A stretch of 56,408 nt of DNA from Caryophanales bacterium. GTDB lineage: Bacteria; Bacillota_I; Bacilli_A; RF39; UBA660. The stretch is taken from NCBI GenBank assembly GCA_016282375.1, contig JAEEKI010000002.1, forward strand, positions 1 through 56,408. The letters run 5' to 3'. The notes under the pieces are model-generated. The model was not told the origin of the DNA and searched no databases. It saw only the letters and a list, made by a program, of their open reading frames with translations. The position numbers and the translations under genes were made by a program. Of this stretch, positions 16,817 to 25,914 are shown in pieces (position 1 is the stretch's first letter; each line of letters opens with the position of its first letter).

Positions 16817-17284
16817 TTATTCACCACCTTTATTATAATAGTCGTATAACTTTTGCATCCGAGGATCAATTTCATCCTCTTTGTCATTATTCGTTATTAC
16901 TTGCCAATTATCACCTTTTAAATTATCAGCATCACTTTTAGTATATCTAATTGGCATCTCCAATACAATATTTTGCCATAAAAGTTCCATAATATCAAGC
17001 ATATTTTGCGTATTTATACAGTTTTCTGGTATAACATCATCGATTGTAAAACTAAAATCATAGTCAACATTTTCAAGTGTAACAGCATCAGTTAAAACCA
17101 TTTTACCTTTTACATCTAAAGATGCCATATATTCATCAACTTCATTTTGATATAAGAAGCCATTAACCTCTACTCCATTAAGTTGTTTAATTTCGCTATT
17201 GGCAAGATATTCTTTGGGATAGTCAATTATCTCATTAACCTCAATTTTATCTTTATAATTTAATGTACCTAAATTAATTTGCAT
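16817..17284 (-). CDS. YceD-family (DUF177) protein
   Basis: A 155-residue protein in the invariant position directly upstream of rpmF. It shows the weak family pattern of an acidic beta-rich first half (VDYDFSFTIDDVIPENC) and an ILELLWQNIVLEMPIRY segment corresponding to the conserved L-LP-P motif. The family is linked to 23S rRNA accumulation in plants and bacteria. The conserved Cys pair seen in many members is absent here. Confidence 0.8.
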   Translation of the reverse strand: MQINLGTLNYKDKIEVNEIIDYPKEYLANSEIKQLNGVEVNGFLYQNEVDEYMASLDVKGKMVLTDAVTLENVDYDFSFTIDDVIPENCINTQNMLDIMELLWQNIVLEMPIRYTKSDADNLKGDNWQVITNNDKEDEIDPRMQKLYDYYNKGGE

Positions 17285-17326
17285 ACTTTCTTACCTTTCT
17301 TAATTATTCTATCATAACTAGTTATT

Positions 17327-19114
17327 TTAATCCATGGCTCTTTTAAACATTTTTTCTAAGTCATAAATAGTAAACTTAATAATCGTAGGTCTTCCATGGG
17401 GACAGTTATATGGATTATCACATTTAACTAATTCATCAAGAATATATTCCATTTCTTCGAAAGAAATATGATGATTAGCTTTAATACTCATTTTACATGC
17501 TAAAGTAATAGCTATTTTTTCTTCGAAACGAACACGATCAAACTTATCTTCGAGAGTTAAAATTAAATCAATAATCTTACGAATGCTTTCTTCCTCATAT
17601 CCTTCCTTTAACCAAGTGGGATGTGACTTAACAACAATCGTATTAATACCAAATTCTTCGATATCAATATTGAGGGATTCTAAAACATCTTTTTTAGTCA
17701 TAAGTTTGAGATAATCACTTGATGACATTTCAATGGTTATTGGTATTAACATATTAACTTTTGCTACATCTTTTTCTTTTAAACGTTTCATATATCTTTC
17801 GTAGTTAATTCTTTCATAGGCAGCATGTTGATCAAGAAGGTAAATACCATCTTCATTTTCGGCAATAATATATGTACCATGAGCAAGTCCAACAGGATAT
17901 AATTTTAAACTTTTTAGTTCAGCATTATGCTCAGTACTTTGTGTACCTAAATCCATAAATATTTGTTCATTTTTTTCTTCCTTTTGTATGACGGGAGTGA
18001 TAATTTCATTACGCTGTTCTTCTTCCTTAAAAGGCAAATCATTATCACTATTTTCGAACGGCAAGTGTTCTTCACTAACACGTGATTCGATACTTGCAAA
18101 CTCGGTGGTTTCCATTGGCTTCATAATTAATAAATTTTGATATAAAGCATCTTTTAAAGTATTCGTTATTAACTCACATAAATCTTTTATTTTTGATATT
18201 TTAACATCTTGTTTTGTCGGATGAATATTGACATCGACAATTGTCGGATCCATCTCTATTTTAAGAACAATAATAGGATATTTATTAACTGGTTTATACG
18301 TATAATACGCATCGTTAATTGCGTTATTAATATCGTTATTACGAACGACCCGATTATTGATATAAGTCATCATATAATTGCGATTAGCTCTTAAGATATG
18401 GGGTTTGCAGGCATAACCAGTAATTTCAAAGTCGTCGGTAACTGCTCTGAACTCTAACATATTGGTAGAAATTTCCATTCCAAATATCTCATGGATGGTT
18501 TTTAATAAATTATTAGAGCCGCTTGTCTTAACTAAAACTTTTTCATCATTAGTTAGAGTAAAAGAAATGTCTGGTTTTGATAATGCAAGTTTTTCAATAA
18601 AGGCTGTACAATTATACAACTCAGTATTTTCACTTTTTAAATATTTTAATCTCGCGGGGGTGTTATAAAAAATATTAGATACTTCGATTTCTGTTCCTTG
18701 CCTTTCAGGGCAGTTCTCAACTTCTAAAATTTCTCCACCTTTTAAGTGAATGTAAGTTGACTCTTTTCCATTGAAAGTTGCCATCTTGATTTCGGACACC
18801 GAAGCGATAGATGCAAGTGCCTCCCCCCGGAATCCTAAAGTGTCGATAAAATATAAATCTTCTTCTTTATAAATTTTACTCGTAGCATGACGTAAAAAAG
18901 CTTTCTTAGCATCTTCCCGATCCATGCCACTTCCATCATCTGTAACCGTTAAGGATTCCATTCCGGCTTTTACCAAATCCACTGTAATATGCTTACTACC
19001 AGCATCGATACTATTTTCGACTAATTCCTTGACCACGGAGGCAATTCTTTCTATTACTTCACCAGCCGCTATCTTATTAGCAAGGAGTTCATCCATTACT
19101 TTAATCTTGCTCAT
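17327..19114 (-). CDS. mutL: DNA mismatch repair protein MutL
   Basis: A 595-residue GHKL ATPase and endonuclease that links mismatch recognition to strand removal. N-terminal motifs are IAAGEVIERIASVVKELVEN, DDGSGM, HATSKI, and TLGFRGEAL; the transducer contains NNRVV and DVNIHPTK. The C-terminal domain has LDQHAAYERI (the DQHAxxE-type endonuclease metal motif), ACKMSIKANHHI and the CPHGRPT motif, so this is the nicking type found in bacteria without MutH. The start codon overlaps the stop of yqeH as ATGA. No mutS is present in the window. Confidence 0.97.
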   Translation of the reverse strand: MSKIKVMDELLANKIAAGEVIERIASVVKELVENSIDAGSKHITVDLVKAGMESLTVTDDGSGMDREDAKKAFLRHATSKIYKEEDLYFIDTLGFRGEALASIASVSEIKMATFNGKESTYIHLKGGEILEVENCPERQGTEIEVSNIFYNTPARLKYLKSENTELYNCTAFIEKLALSKPDISFTLTNDEKVLVKTSGSNNLLKTIHEIFGMEISTNMLEFRAVTDDFEITGYACKPHILRANRNYMMTYINNRVVRNNDINNAINDAYYTYKPVNKYPIIVLKIEMDPTIVDVNIHPTKQDVKISKIKDLCELITNTLKDALYQNLLIMKPMETTEFASIESRVSEEHLPFENSDNDLPFKEEEQRNEIITPVIQKEEKNEQIFMDLGTQSTEHNAELKSLKLYPVGLAHGTYIIAENEDGIYLLDQHAAYERINYERYMKRLKEKDVAKVNMLIPITIEMSSSDYLKLMTKKDVLESLNIDIEEFGINTIVVKSHPTWLKEGYEEESIRKIIDLILTLEDKFDRVRFEEKIAITLACKMSIKANHHISFEEMEYILDELVKCDNPYNCPHGRPTIIKFTIYDLEKMFKRAMD

Positions 19115-20010
19115 AAGCCACCAACAATACTTTGACGAATAGATATATCATTGGGATTATTAATACCAATGTTACATCCCTCTTTTAGATAGATAAATCC
19201 TAAATTTTTAATCGTAATATCACTATAATTATTGGCACTAATGACATGACTATTTTCTTTTCTTATCTTTCTGGTTTTAATCATGGTATCCTTTAAAAAA
19301 TAAAGGACAACAGGAGTGTCTTTTTCAAAGGAAAGAATACAATTATCAATAACAAGTTCATAATCTTTTTTGATAAATAAAGTTTTGGGTTTAATCATGT
19401 GATCTTTACTAATGAGAATGTCATTAATAAACCCGGGGGCATCAATTAAAGTAAAATTATCTTTCTTTAGGCTAATAAATTCTTGGGTTGTATTCTTATG
19501 AGCGGATACAGTTAGTTCATAATCAAATAAGTGATTAATTAAACTACTCTTCCCACTGGAAGTTGGACCACAAAAAATCACTTTTTGATAAGTATTAATT
19601 AAATGCTTAATGTCTTCCATTCCTGTCTCATTTTTAATAGAGCATAAAATAACATTAGAAAGATGATAAGATTCTTTAATACGCATAGTTATTTTTTTAT
19701 AGTCAATATTATTAGGTAATAAATCAACTTTTGTTAAGACAAAATATTTAGGATTATTAATCTTATTAAATAATTCGATTATTATATCATTTAAAGAAAA
19801 AACATCACACATAAAAAGAGAAAAAGCCTTTTTCTTATTAATATTATCACATATCTCATCATTATCTAAATACTTTCCTTCATCATGATAGCCATAATTA
19901 GCAATTTTAAAGCATCTTTCGCAAAGTTTATTAGTAAGTTTAGGTGTGTAACCTAAAGAAGTCTTATCAGTATTTTGTAATACTAAACCACATCCCTTAC
20001 ATTTACTCAT
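19111..20010 (-). CDS. yqeH: Ribosome-assembly GTPase YqeH
   Basis: A circularly permuted GTPase of 299 residues required for 30S subunit assembly. The N-terminal zinc finger reads CKGCG ... CERC. G motifs appear in permuted order: TKVDLL (G4), then GPTSSGKSSLI (G1), TTQEF and DAPGF (G3). It is about 60 residues shorter than the Bacillus protein, mainly in the C-terminal region. ATG 20010 follows AAAGGTG. It overlaps the end of yqeG by 8 bp and mutL by 4 bp, so the three are one transcript. Confidence 0.93.
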   Translation of the reverse strand: MSKCKGCGLVLQNTDKTSLGYTPKLTNKLCERCFKIANYGYHDEGKYLDNDEICDNINKKKAFSLFMCDVFSLNDIIIELFNKINNPKYFVLTKVDLLPNNIDYKKITMRIKESYHLSNVILCSIKNETGMEDIKHLINTYQKVIFCGPTSSGKSSLINHLFDYELTVSAHKNTTQEFISLKKDNFTLIDAPGFINDILISKDHMIKPKTLFIKKDYELVIDNCILSFEKDTPVVLYFLKDTMIKTRKIRKENSHVISANNYSDITIKNLGFIYLKEGCNIGINNPNDISIRQSIVGGL

Positions 20011-20521
20011 AATAAACACCTTTTTCTAAAATACCTTTTTTAGCAAACTTTTTTAAAATAATACCTTCGAAAAAGCGATTAAAACGCGTCCAAATAGGTT
20101 CCTTTGTGCCAATAGAGTTAACCAAGATACTTAAACATCCTACTCTATTTGCACCCCAAATATCAGTCATTAATTGATCACCAATACAAGCCATTTCTTC
20201 CGGCTTAAAATCATAAATCTTCATAATCTTAAGATATTTTTTCTTAAATGGTTTACGTGATGAATATGCTACATCAACATTAAGTATTTCTTTGAAAGGA
20301 CGTAATCTTTTTTTATTAGAATTAGATAATATAATAACTTTAAAATCGTTTTCTAAAGCATGAAATAATTCCTTGACATCACTTGAGGGAACAGATTCTG
20401 TATAGGGAGCTAAAGTATTATCTAAATCAAATAATAAACATTTAATGTTTTGTTTTTTTAACTTTTTATAATCTATTTTATAAATACTTTGTACATACAT
20501 ATCGGGAATAAAAATCTCCAT
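20003..20521 (-). CDS. yqeG: YqeG-family HAD phosphatase
   Basis: A 172-residue HAD subfamily IIIA protein. Motif I is LFDLDNTLAPY, motif II ILSNSNKKRL, and motif III/IV CIGDQLMTDIWGANR. The C-terminal RFNRFFEGIILKKFAK segment is typical of the family. The gene is next to yqeH as in Bacillus. Its substrate is unknown. A start at 20521 (MEIFIPDMYV) gives the normal family length; an ATG seven codons upstream is possible but less likely. Confidence 0.92.
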   Translation of the reverse strand: MEIFIPDMYVQSIYKIDYKKLKKQNIKCLLFDLDNTLAPYTESVPSSDVKELFHALENDFKVIILSNSNKKRLRPFKEILNVDVAYSSRKPFKKKYLKIMKIYDFKPEEMACIGDQLMTDIWGANRVGCLSILVNSIGTKEPIWTRFNRFFEGIILKKFAKKGILEKGVYYE

Positions 20522-20576
20522 GATACCACTTCTTTCATTCAATAATATTTTATCATGATATCCATTTTACTGCAAT

Positions 20577-20600
20577 TAAAAAGCCCAATAGGGCTTGATA
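20577..20600 (-). terminator. Terminator after the 20603 surface gene
   Basis: AAGCCC / GGGCTT stem followed by TTTTT on the minus strand, just after the stop codon. Confidence 0.8.
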
Positions 20601-20602
20601 AT

Positions 20603-21250
20603 TTATTTAGTAATACTACCTTTAGTACACTCCACATTTGCTATTCTAAATTGACCCATGTAGTTTTTACCATAGTGTTCATCTTGATTAGCATTAACGT
20701 TATAGAAAGTACTTTTTAAATTCCATATAGCAGTAGATGTTTCTTCACCCTTGCCATCTATTTGGGCACCAATAACAACTTTACGAGATGGCAAATCGCC
20801 AATGACATCAGCCAGATCTATTTCATCTTTGATAAAGTTTTCTCCCTCTGTAACGTGTATGTTATTAGTAAGAGTAGCCTGCATAGTATATTCTTTCTCT
20901 GTTACACCATCAGAATGAATTTCATAACGGTCTTCACTTACCCAATCATATACAATATCATAACTACATACAACGCTATAATTCGTATTTGGAGTAAAAC
21001 TAATGACAATATTAGCACTATCTTCAGCCGCGATGGAACCACTGTTGGACAGTGCCATATTCTCAATATTTACAATAAGTTTCATCTTACCACCCATGGT
21101 ATAAAAGACCATATTATCCTTTTCTAACGGGGAATTAAAATCAGCAATACTTGCAAATTCCTCTGTTACAAAGTAAGCATAAGTAGATATTGTAATAACA
21201 GATAATAATGTCATAACAAATATGATTATAAATATAATATTCCTTTTCAT
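20603..21250 (-). CDS. Secreted protein consisting of module N alone (TasA/SipW-type signal)
   Basis: The protein has 215 residues. The signal helix (residues about 4-25) ends STYAYF like its paralogues. The rest is one copy of module N: EKDNMVF, GSIAAEDS, SFTPNTNYSVVCSYDIVYDW, VTEKEYT, TSTAIWNLKSTFYNV and GQFRIANVEC. It ends about where the other family members continue into further domains, so it is the minimal member. Two cysteines probably pair within the domain. It has its own promoter and terminator and sits between polC and yqeG. The function is unknown; a TasA-like fibre subunit is a possibility based only on the signal-peptide type. Confidence 0.72.
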   Translation of the reverse strand: MKRNIIFIIIFVMTLLSVITISTYAYFVTEEFASIADFNSPLEKDNMVFYTMGGKMKLIVNIENMALSNSGSIAAEDSANIVISFTPNTNYSVVCSYDIVYDWVSEDRYEIHSDGVTEKEYTMQATLTNNIHVTEGENFIKDEIDLADVIGDLPSRKVVIGAQIDGKGEETSTAIWNLKSTFYNVNANQDEHYGKNYMGQFRIANVECTKGSITK

Positions 21251-21272
21251 ATACCCACTACCATATGTTATT

Positions 21273-21302
21273 ATTATATAATTTATTACTCAATTAATGC
21301 AA
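21273..21302 (-). promoter_or_regulatory. Promoter of the 20603 surface gene
   Basis: TTGCAT (21297-21302), 18-base spacer, perfect TATAAT (21273-21278) on the minus strand. Confidence 0.65.
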
Positions 21303-21313
21303 GATTTTTCCAA

Positions 21314-21342
21314 CAAAAAAAGTCTATTTAAAATAGACTTAA
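21314..21342 (-). terminator. Terminator after polC
   Basis: AAGTCTATTT / AAATAGACTT hairpin followed by TTTTTTT on the minus strand. The polC stop codon lies inside the hairpin. Confidence 0.8.
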
Positions 21343-24300
21343 TTGACTTGTTTCAGGCATGCCTTTAAAGATACCTAATTCTTTCATCTTATCGATTAAT
21401 GTTTGTGAAACCTTGCAACGATTTTGGAAGTCTTCAATACTGATAAATGGATGTTTACTTGCTTCCATTTCAATGTTCTTAGCTACGGTTTCTCCTAAAC
21501 CATCTATCGTAATAAAGGCTGGAATAATTGTATTATCATCTTTTACTCCAAAAGTTAAACCTTTACTTTCATAAAGATCAAATGGTTGAACTTTAATGTT
21601 ACGAGCAGCCATTTCTAAAGCAACATTTAAGCATTCAGATATTCCTTCTTCTTTATTCGTGGCATCATAACCTTTGTTTTTAATTTCTACTAATTTTTCT
21701 TTAATAGCATCATAGCCTTTAATCATCGATTCAATGTCAAAATCTGTTGCTTTTGTTGAAAACCAAGAGGCATAAAAATATGCTGGCATATGAACTTTGT
21801 ACCATGCAATTCTAAAGGCGCTCATGACATAAGCTGTAGCATGCGCTTTAGGGAACATATATTTAATCTTTTGACATGAATCAATATACCATTCTTCGAT
21901 GCCAGCATCTTCCATCGTTTGCCGATGTTCTTTCCAACCTTCAGGGTCTTTTGAGGCTTTTCCTTTACGAACAAATTCCATTATTTTGAATGCTTTAAGT
22001 GGTTTAACGCCATGATATATTAAGTAAACCATAATATCATCACGACAACCAATAACCTCTTTAAATGGAACGATATTGTTTTTAATTAATTCTTGAGCAT
22101 TACCTAACCAGACATCCGTTCCATGAGAAAGGCCAGATATTTTAACTAATTCAGCAAAAGTTGTTGGTTTAGTATCATTAACCATCCCAATCGTAAATGG
22201 CGTTCCAAATTCAGGAATACCTAATGTACCGGTTGGACACATAATTTGATCAGTCGTTACTCCTAGAATATCAGTAGATGTAAAAATACTCATCGTATCT
22301 TTATCATCCATTGGAACATCTAAGACATTAGTTTTACTTAAATCTTGGATTAATCGCAGTTGTGTTGGATCTGAATGCCCTAAAATATCTAATTTAAGTA
22401 AATTCTCTTCGATTGAGTGATAATCAAAGTGTGTTGTTCGCCATGCCGAAGTTGGGTCCTCAGCCGGAAATTGGAACGGTGTTACATCCGATACATCCAT
22501 ATAATCAGGAACAACAACAATACCCCCGGGATGTTGACCAGTCGTTCTTTTAACGCCCGTACAACCAATTGCCAGTCTTTTTATTTCGGCACTTTGTTTA
22601 TTTAATATACCTTTATCTTCGAAATAGCCTCTTACAAAACCAAAGGCTGTTTTATCTGCCACTGTACCGATTGTTCCTGCCCTATATACATTATCTACAC
22701 CAAATAATACTTTAGTATATTCATGTGCATCAGCTTGATTTAAATCAGAAAAGTTTAAGTCAATATCTGGTACCTTATCAGCATTAAATCCTAAGAATGT
22801 TGCAAATGGCATATCTTGTCCATCTTTAAGCATTGGTTTATTACAGTTAGGACAAATTTTATCTGGTAAGTCAAATCCACTTGGATAATTACCACCTAGT
22901 TCATTACCATTATCGTCCTTAAAAATACTTAATTTACAAATTGGACAACGATAATGAGCTGGTAAAGGATTAACTTCGGTTATACCCATTAAAGTAGCTA
23001 CGAAGGATGAACCAACTGAACCTCTGGATCCAACTAGGTAGCCGTCATTATTAGAGTGTCTAACAAGTCTTTGAGCTATTAAGTAGATTGGATCAAATCC
23101 ACCACCAATAATACCACCAAGGGTCTTTTTAACTTTTTTCTTAACGCTATCATCGGTCATTTCACCATCTTCTTCGGTCCAATGTTCTTTGACATAAATA
23201 GCAATTAATTCTTTTACTTTATCAAATCCGGTTTTTAATGTTTCATGTAAATCATTAAATGTTTCATCTAGAAGTTTAGTTTCATCCCAATCTGGATTTT
23301 CTTTTTGCAGTTTTTCAAACCAGTAATTATAAATAGCATCGCCATATAATTCTTTTGATATTCGCTCTTCAATATTATGAGGAAGTGGATTGCCATATAA
23401 CTCTTCGACTTTGGTAAATACTAAATCAGTAACCACCGCCGGGCAATCAAGATAACTTTGGCCATCATCACTGCGAACCCGTGGTGAAAATGGTACTCCA
23501 TGGGTATCAATAATTACTTCGATTTCTTCGACCATATCTAAAACTTTATTAGTATTAGTTACAACAATTTCATAAGCTAAATCTTTATCTAAAAAGGAAA
23601 AATCATTAAGCATTTCTTCAGTAGTTCGAAAATGTTGAGATGGAATATTTTTAATTTCACTTTTAGCAAGAGGATGTCTTCCCCCACCCGGTACTTTTTG
23701 ATTAATAATAATTTCGCGATAGATTTTATCTTCTCTAGTAAAATGATGAACATCACCGGTAGCGACAATTATCTTCCCAGCTTCTTTAGTTAAACGAATG
23801 ATTTTTTCAATATGTTTTTGTAAATCATAAACATTAGCAAAATCACTGGTCTGAATTAGGTGATCATAAACTTCCGGTGGTTGAACTTCAACATAATCGT
23901 AAAAATTAATGATATTTAAGACATCTGAGTCATCTTTACTCTTAGCTTCGGTAAATACTTCTGATTCATAACAACCACTACCAATTAAAAGACCTTCTCT
24001 TAGTTCATTTAATTTACTTCTTAAAATTCTTGGTGTCTTATATAGATAAGTGGTATTAGCAAGAGATATAATCTTAAATAGATTTCTTAAACCATCTCGA
24101 TTAATAGCAATAGCATTAAAATGATAAGTACGACCAAATTTATGTATTTCATCTTTGGAAACTAATTTATCTAAATCTTTAATGGTTTCATAATTTTGGG
24201 CAATAACATTTTTAAGCATCTTAGCAAAAACTAAAGCTGTTCCTTCAGCATCATAATCTGCTCTATGGTGACTTTCTTCATCAAAAGGAACATTATATCT

Positions 24301-25914
24301 TTTTACTAAGGCTGATAAACTATGTCTTGCATAACCTGGTTCTAAAGCCCTAGATAATTCCAAAGTATCAATAACGGTATTTTCAAACGGACCTAAGTCA
24401 TATTTATGCATGGCGCTTTCCACAAAAGAAATATCAAATTTAGCATTATGGGCAACCATCGGAAGTCCTTCAGACCACTCTAAAAATCTTTGCGTTACTG
24501 CCTTTTCATCATCAGCATCTTTAACCATATCATCAGTAATTTCAGTCAAAGCCGTGATTTTATCAGGTATATGTCTTCCAGGATTAATAAATTCATCAAA
24601 ACGGTCAATAATGGCACCATCTTTTAATTTAACCGCTCCGATTTCAATCATTTGGTCACCACCAGCAGCATTAAATCCAGTTGTTTCAGTATCAAATACT
24701 ACAAATGTTGTTCCCTCTAAAGGGGTATCATTACCACGTACAGATATGGCAACCGTATCATCAACTAAAGTAAGTTCTGTTCCGTATAAACCCTTAAAAT
24801 GTTGAGCAGGATCTTCAATACCTTTATTATGCCCTTTAATTATTTGATAAGCAATTGGGAAAGCCTGACAACCATTATGATCCGTAATTGCTACTCCACG
24901 ATATCCCATGTCAATTGCTCTTGAAACTAATTCACAAGTGTGCTTACCTAAATCTATTTTCGTTAAGCCATCCATTTGACTCATCATCGTGTGAGCATGT
25001 AATTCCACTCTTTTAACTTCAGCATTATCGACGATTTTTTCTTCTTTACTAGGTATCTTTTCGATACTCTTTGGCGTAATAACAAAAGAATGTAAAAAAT
25101 CATCCATCTCAATATTACCAAAGATTCTTATCCACATACCCTCTTTAAGTTTTTTCATGATAGCATCATTTTCTTCAAGATTGTATTTAACAATTTTCAT
25201 TAGATAACTATCTGTTTTATCACTTACTTCAATATTGTCAATATAAATGGGACCTTTTTTACCTTTTCTTTCCACTGTTTCAACGCCAAAAATATAACAT
25301 TCTAAAATAACATTATCCGTTTCACCATAAATATTAGAAAGCTTAGTTACTTCCCCATCGCGATGAAAACCAAAAATAACTGGAGAATCTTCTTTTTTAA
25401 TCTCCATCACTTTTTCTTTTTCAATTTCTTCTTTTAAGTTTTTGGCAGCATCTTCATTTAATAAATAATCAAATCGATAATCACGAAAACCATATTTCTC
25501 TAAAAGACTATTTAAATTCTTTAGTTCATCATCCAAAAGTTTTTCTTCCATTTTAGATGTAACATTAATCATAATGATTTTATCTTCTTGTGTTAAAGGC
25601 AAATTACGTAATGACGGTTTCTTAGCAAAATAATCTAAATATATTTCTTGAACATAAGAAAAAACATCTTCATCATTTAAGGATGAATAATGTAATTTAA
25701 CATGACAGGCTTTTTCTCCTTTGATTTTATTTAAGGTTGCTTTAAATAAAGCATCAATTTCACTCTTTTTAATCAGACTATCTGAGGAAATAATTACTTC
25801 ATATTCATCTTTCGAAGAAAAATATATAACTTTTTCTACTTTAGCGTTCATAAAATCTTCGGTAGAAAAATTGATACTCCTAAAAAATCTATTTAACTCG
25901 TCATCTAACATCAT
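21328..25914 (-). CDS. polC: DNA polymerase III alpha subunit, PolC type
   Basis: A replicative polymerase of about 1,528 residues, longer than Bacillus PolC. Order: N-terminal domain, OB domain (about 195-290), PHP domain from about 308 (VELHAHTMMSQMDG and AITDHNGCQAF, metal ligands intact), proofreading exonuclease inserted in it from about 405 (VVFDTETTGF, VAHNAKFDISF, HHRADYDAEGTA), palm and fingers with GSRGSVGSSFVATL, a zinc module CPICK ... CPNC and the catalytic PDIDLNFSD near 1050, and a C-terminal SQLSLF tail that looks like a sliding-clamp binding site. The start is ATG 25914 or 25911. It overlaps the end of dnaE by 14 bp. Confidence 0.97.
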   Translation of the reverse strand: MMLDDELNRFFRSINFSTEDFMNAKVEKVIYFSSKDEYEVIISSDSLIKKSEIDALFKATLNKIKGEKACHVKLHYSSLNDEDVFSYVQEIYLDYFAKKPSLRNLPLTQEDKIIMINVTSKMEEKLLDDELKNLNSLLEKYGFRDYRFDYLLNEDAAKNLKEEIEKEKVMEIKKEDSPVIFGFHRDGEVTKLSNIYGETDNVILECYIFGVETVERKGKKGPIYIDNIEVSDKTDSYLMKIVKYNLEENDAIMKKLKEGMWIRIFGNIEMDDFLHSFVITPKSIEKIPSKEEKIVDNAEVKRVELHAHTMMSQMDGLTKIDLGKHTCELVSRAIDMGYRGVAITDHNGCQAFPIAYQIIKGHNKGIEDPAQHFKGLYGTELTLVDDTVAISVRGNDTPLEGTTFVVFDTETTGFNAAGGDQMIEIGAVKLKDGAIIDRFDEFINPGRHIPDKITALTEITDDMVKDADDEKAVTQRFLEWSEGLPMVAHNAKFDISFVESAMHKYDLGPFENTVIDTLELSRALEPGYARHSLSALVKRYNVPFDEESHHRADYDAEGTALVFAKMLKNVIAQNYETIKDLDKLVSKDEIHKFGRTYHFNAIAINRDGLRNLFKIISLANTTYLYKTPRILRSKLNELREGLLIGSGCYESEVFTEAKSKDDSDVLNIINFYDYVEVQPPEVYDHLIQTSDFANVYDLQKHIEKIIRLTKEAGKIIVATGDVHHFTREDKIYREIIINQKVPGGGRHPLAKSEIKNIPSQHFRTTEEMLNDFSFLDKDLAYEIVVTNTNKVLDMVEEIEVIIDTHGVPFSPRVRSDDGQSYLDCPAVVTDLVFTKVEELYGNPLPHNIEERISKELYGDAIYNYWFEKLQKENPDWDETKLLDETFNDLHETLKTGFDKVKELIAIYVKEHWTEEDGEMTDDSVKKKVKKTLGGIIGGGFDPIYLIAQRLVRHSNNDGYLVGSRGSVGSSFVATLMGITEVNPLPAHYRCPICKLSIFKDDNGNELGGNYPSGFDLPDKICPNCNKPMLKDGQDMPFATFLGFNADKVPDIDLNFSDLNQADAHEYTKVLFGVDNVYRAGTIGTVADKTAFGFVRGYFEDKGILNKQSAEIKRLAIGCTGVKRTTGQHPGGIVVVPDYMDVSDVTPFQFPAEDPTSAWRTTHFDYHSIEENLLKLDILGHSDPTQLRLIQDLSKTNVLDVPMDDKDTMSIFTSTDILGVTTDQIMCPTGTLGIPEFGTPFTIGMVNDTKPTTFAELVKISGLSHGTDVWLGNAQELIKNNIVPFKEVIGCRDDIMVYLIYHGVKPLKAFKIMEFVRKGKASKDPEGWKEHRQTMEDAGIEEWYIDSCQKIKYMFPKAHATAYVMSAFRIAWYKVHMPAYFYASWFSTKATDFDIESMIKGYDAIKEKLVEIKNKGYDATNKEEGISECLNVALEMAARNIKVQPFDLYESKGLTFGVKDDNTIIPAFITIDGLGETVAKNIEMEASKHPFISIEDFQNRCKVSQTLIDKMKELGIFKGMPETSQLSLF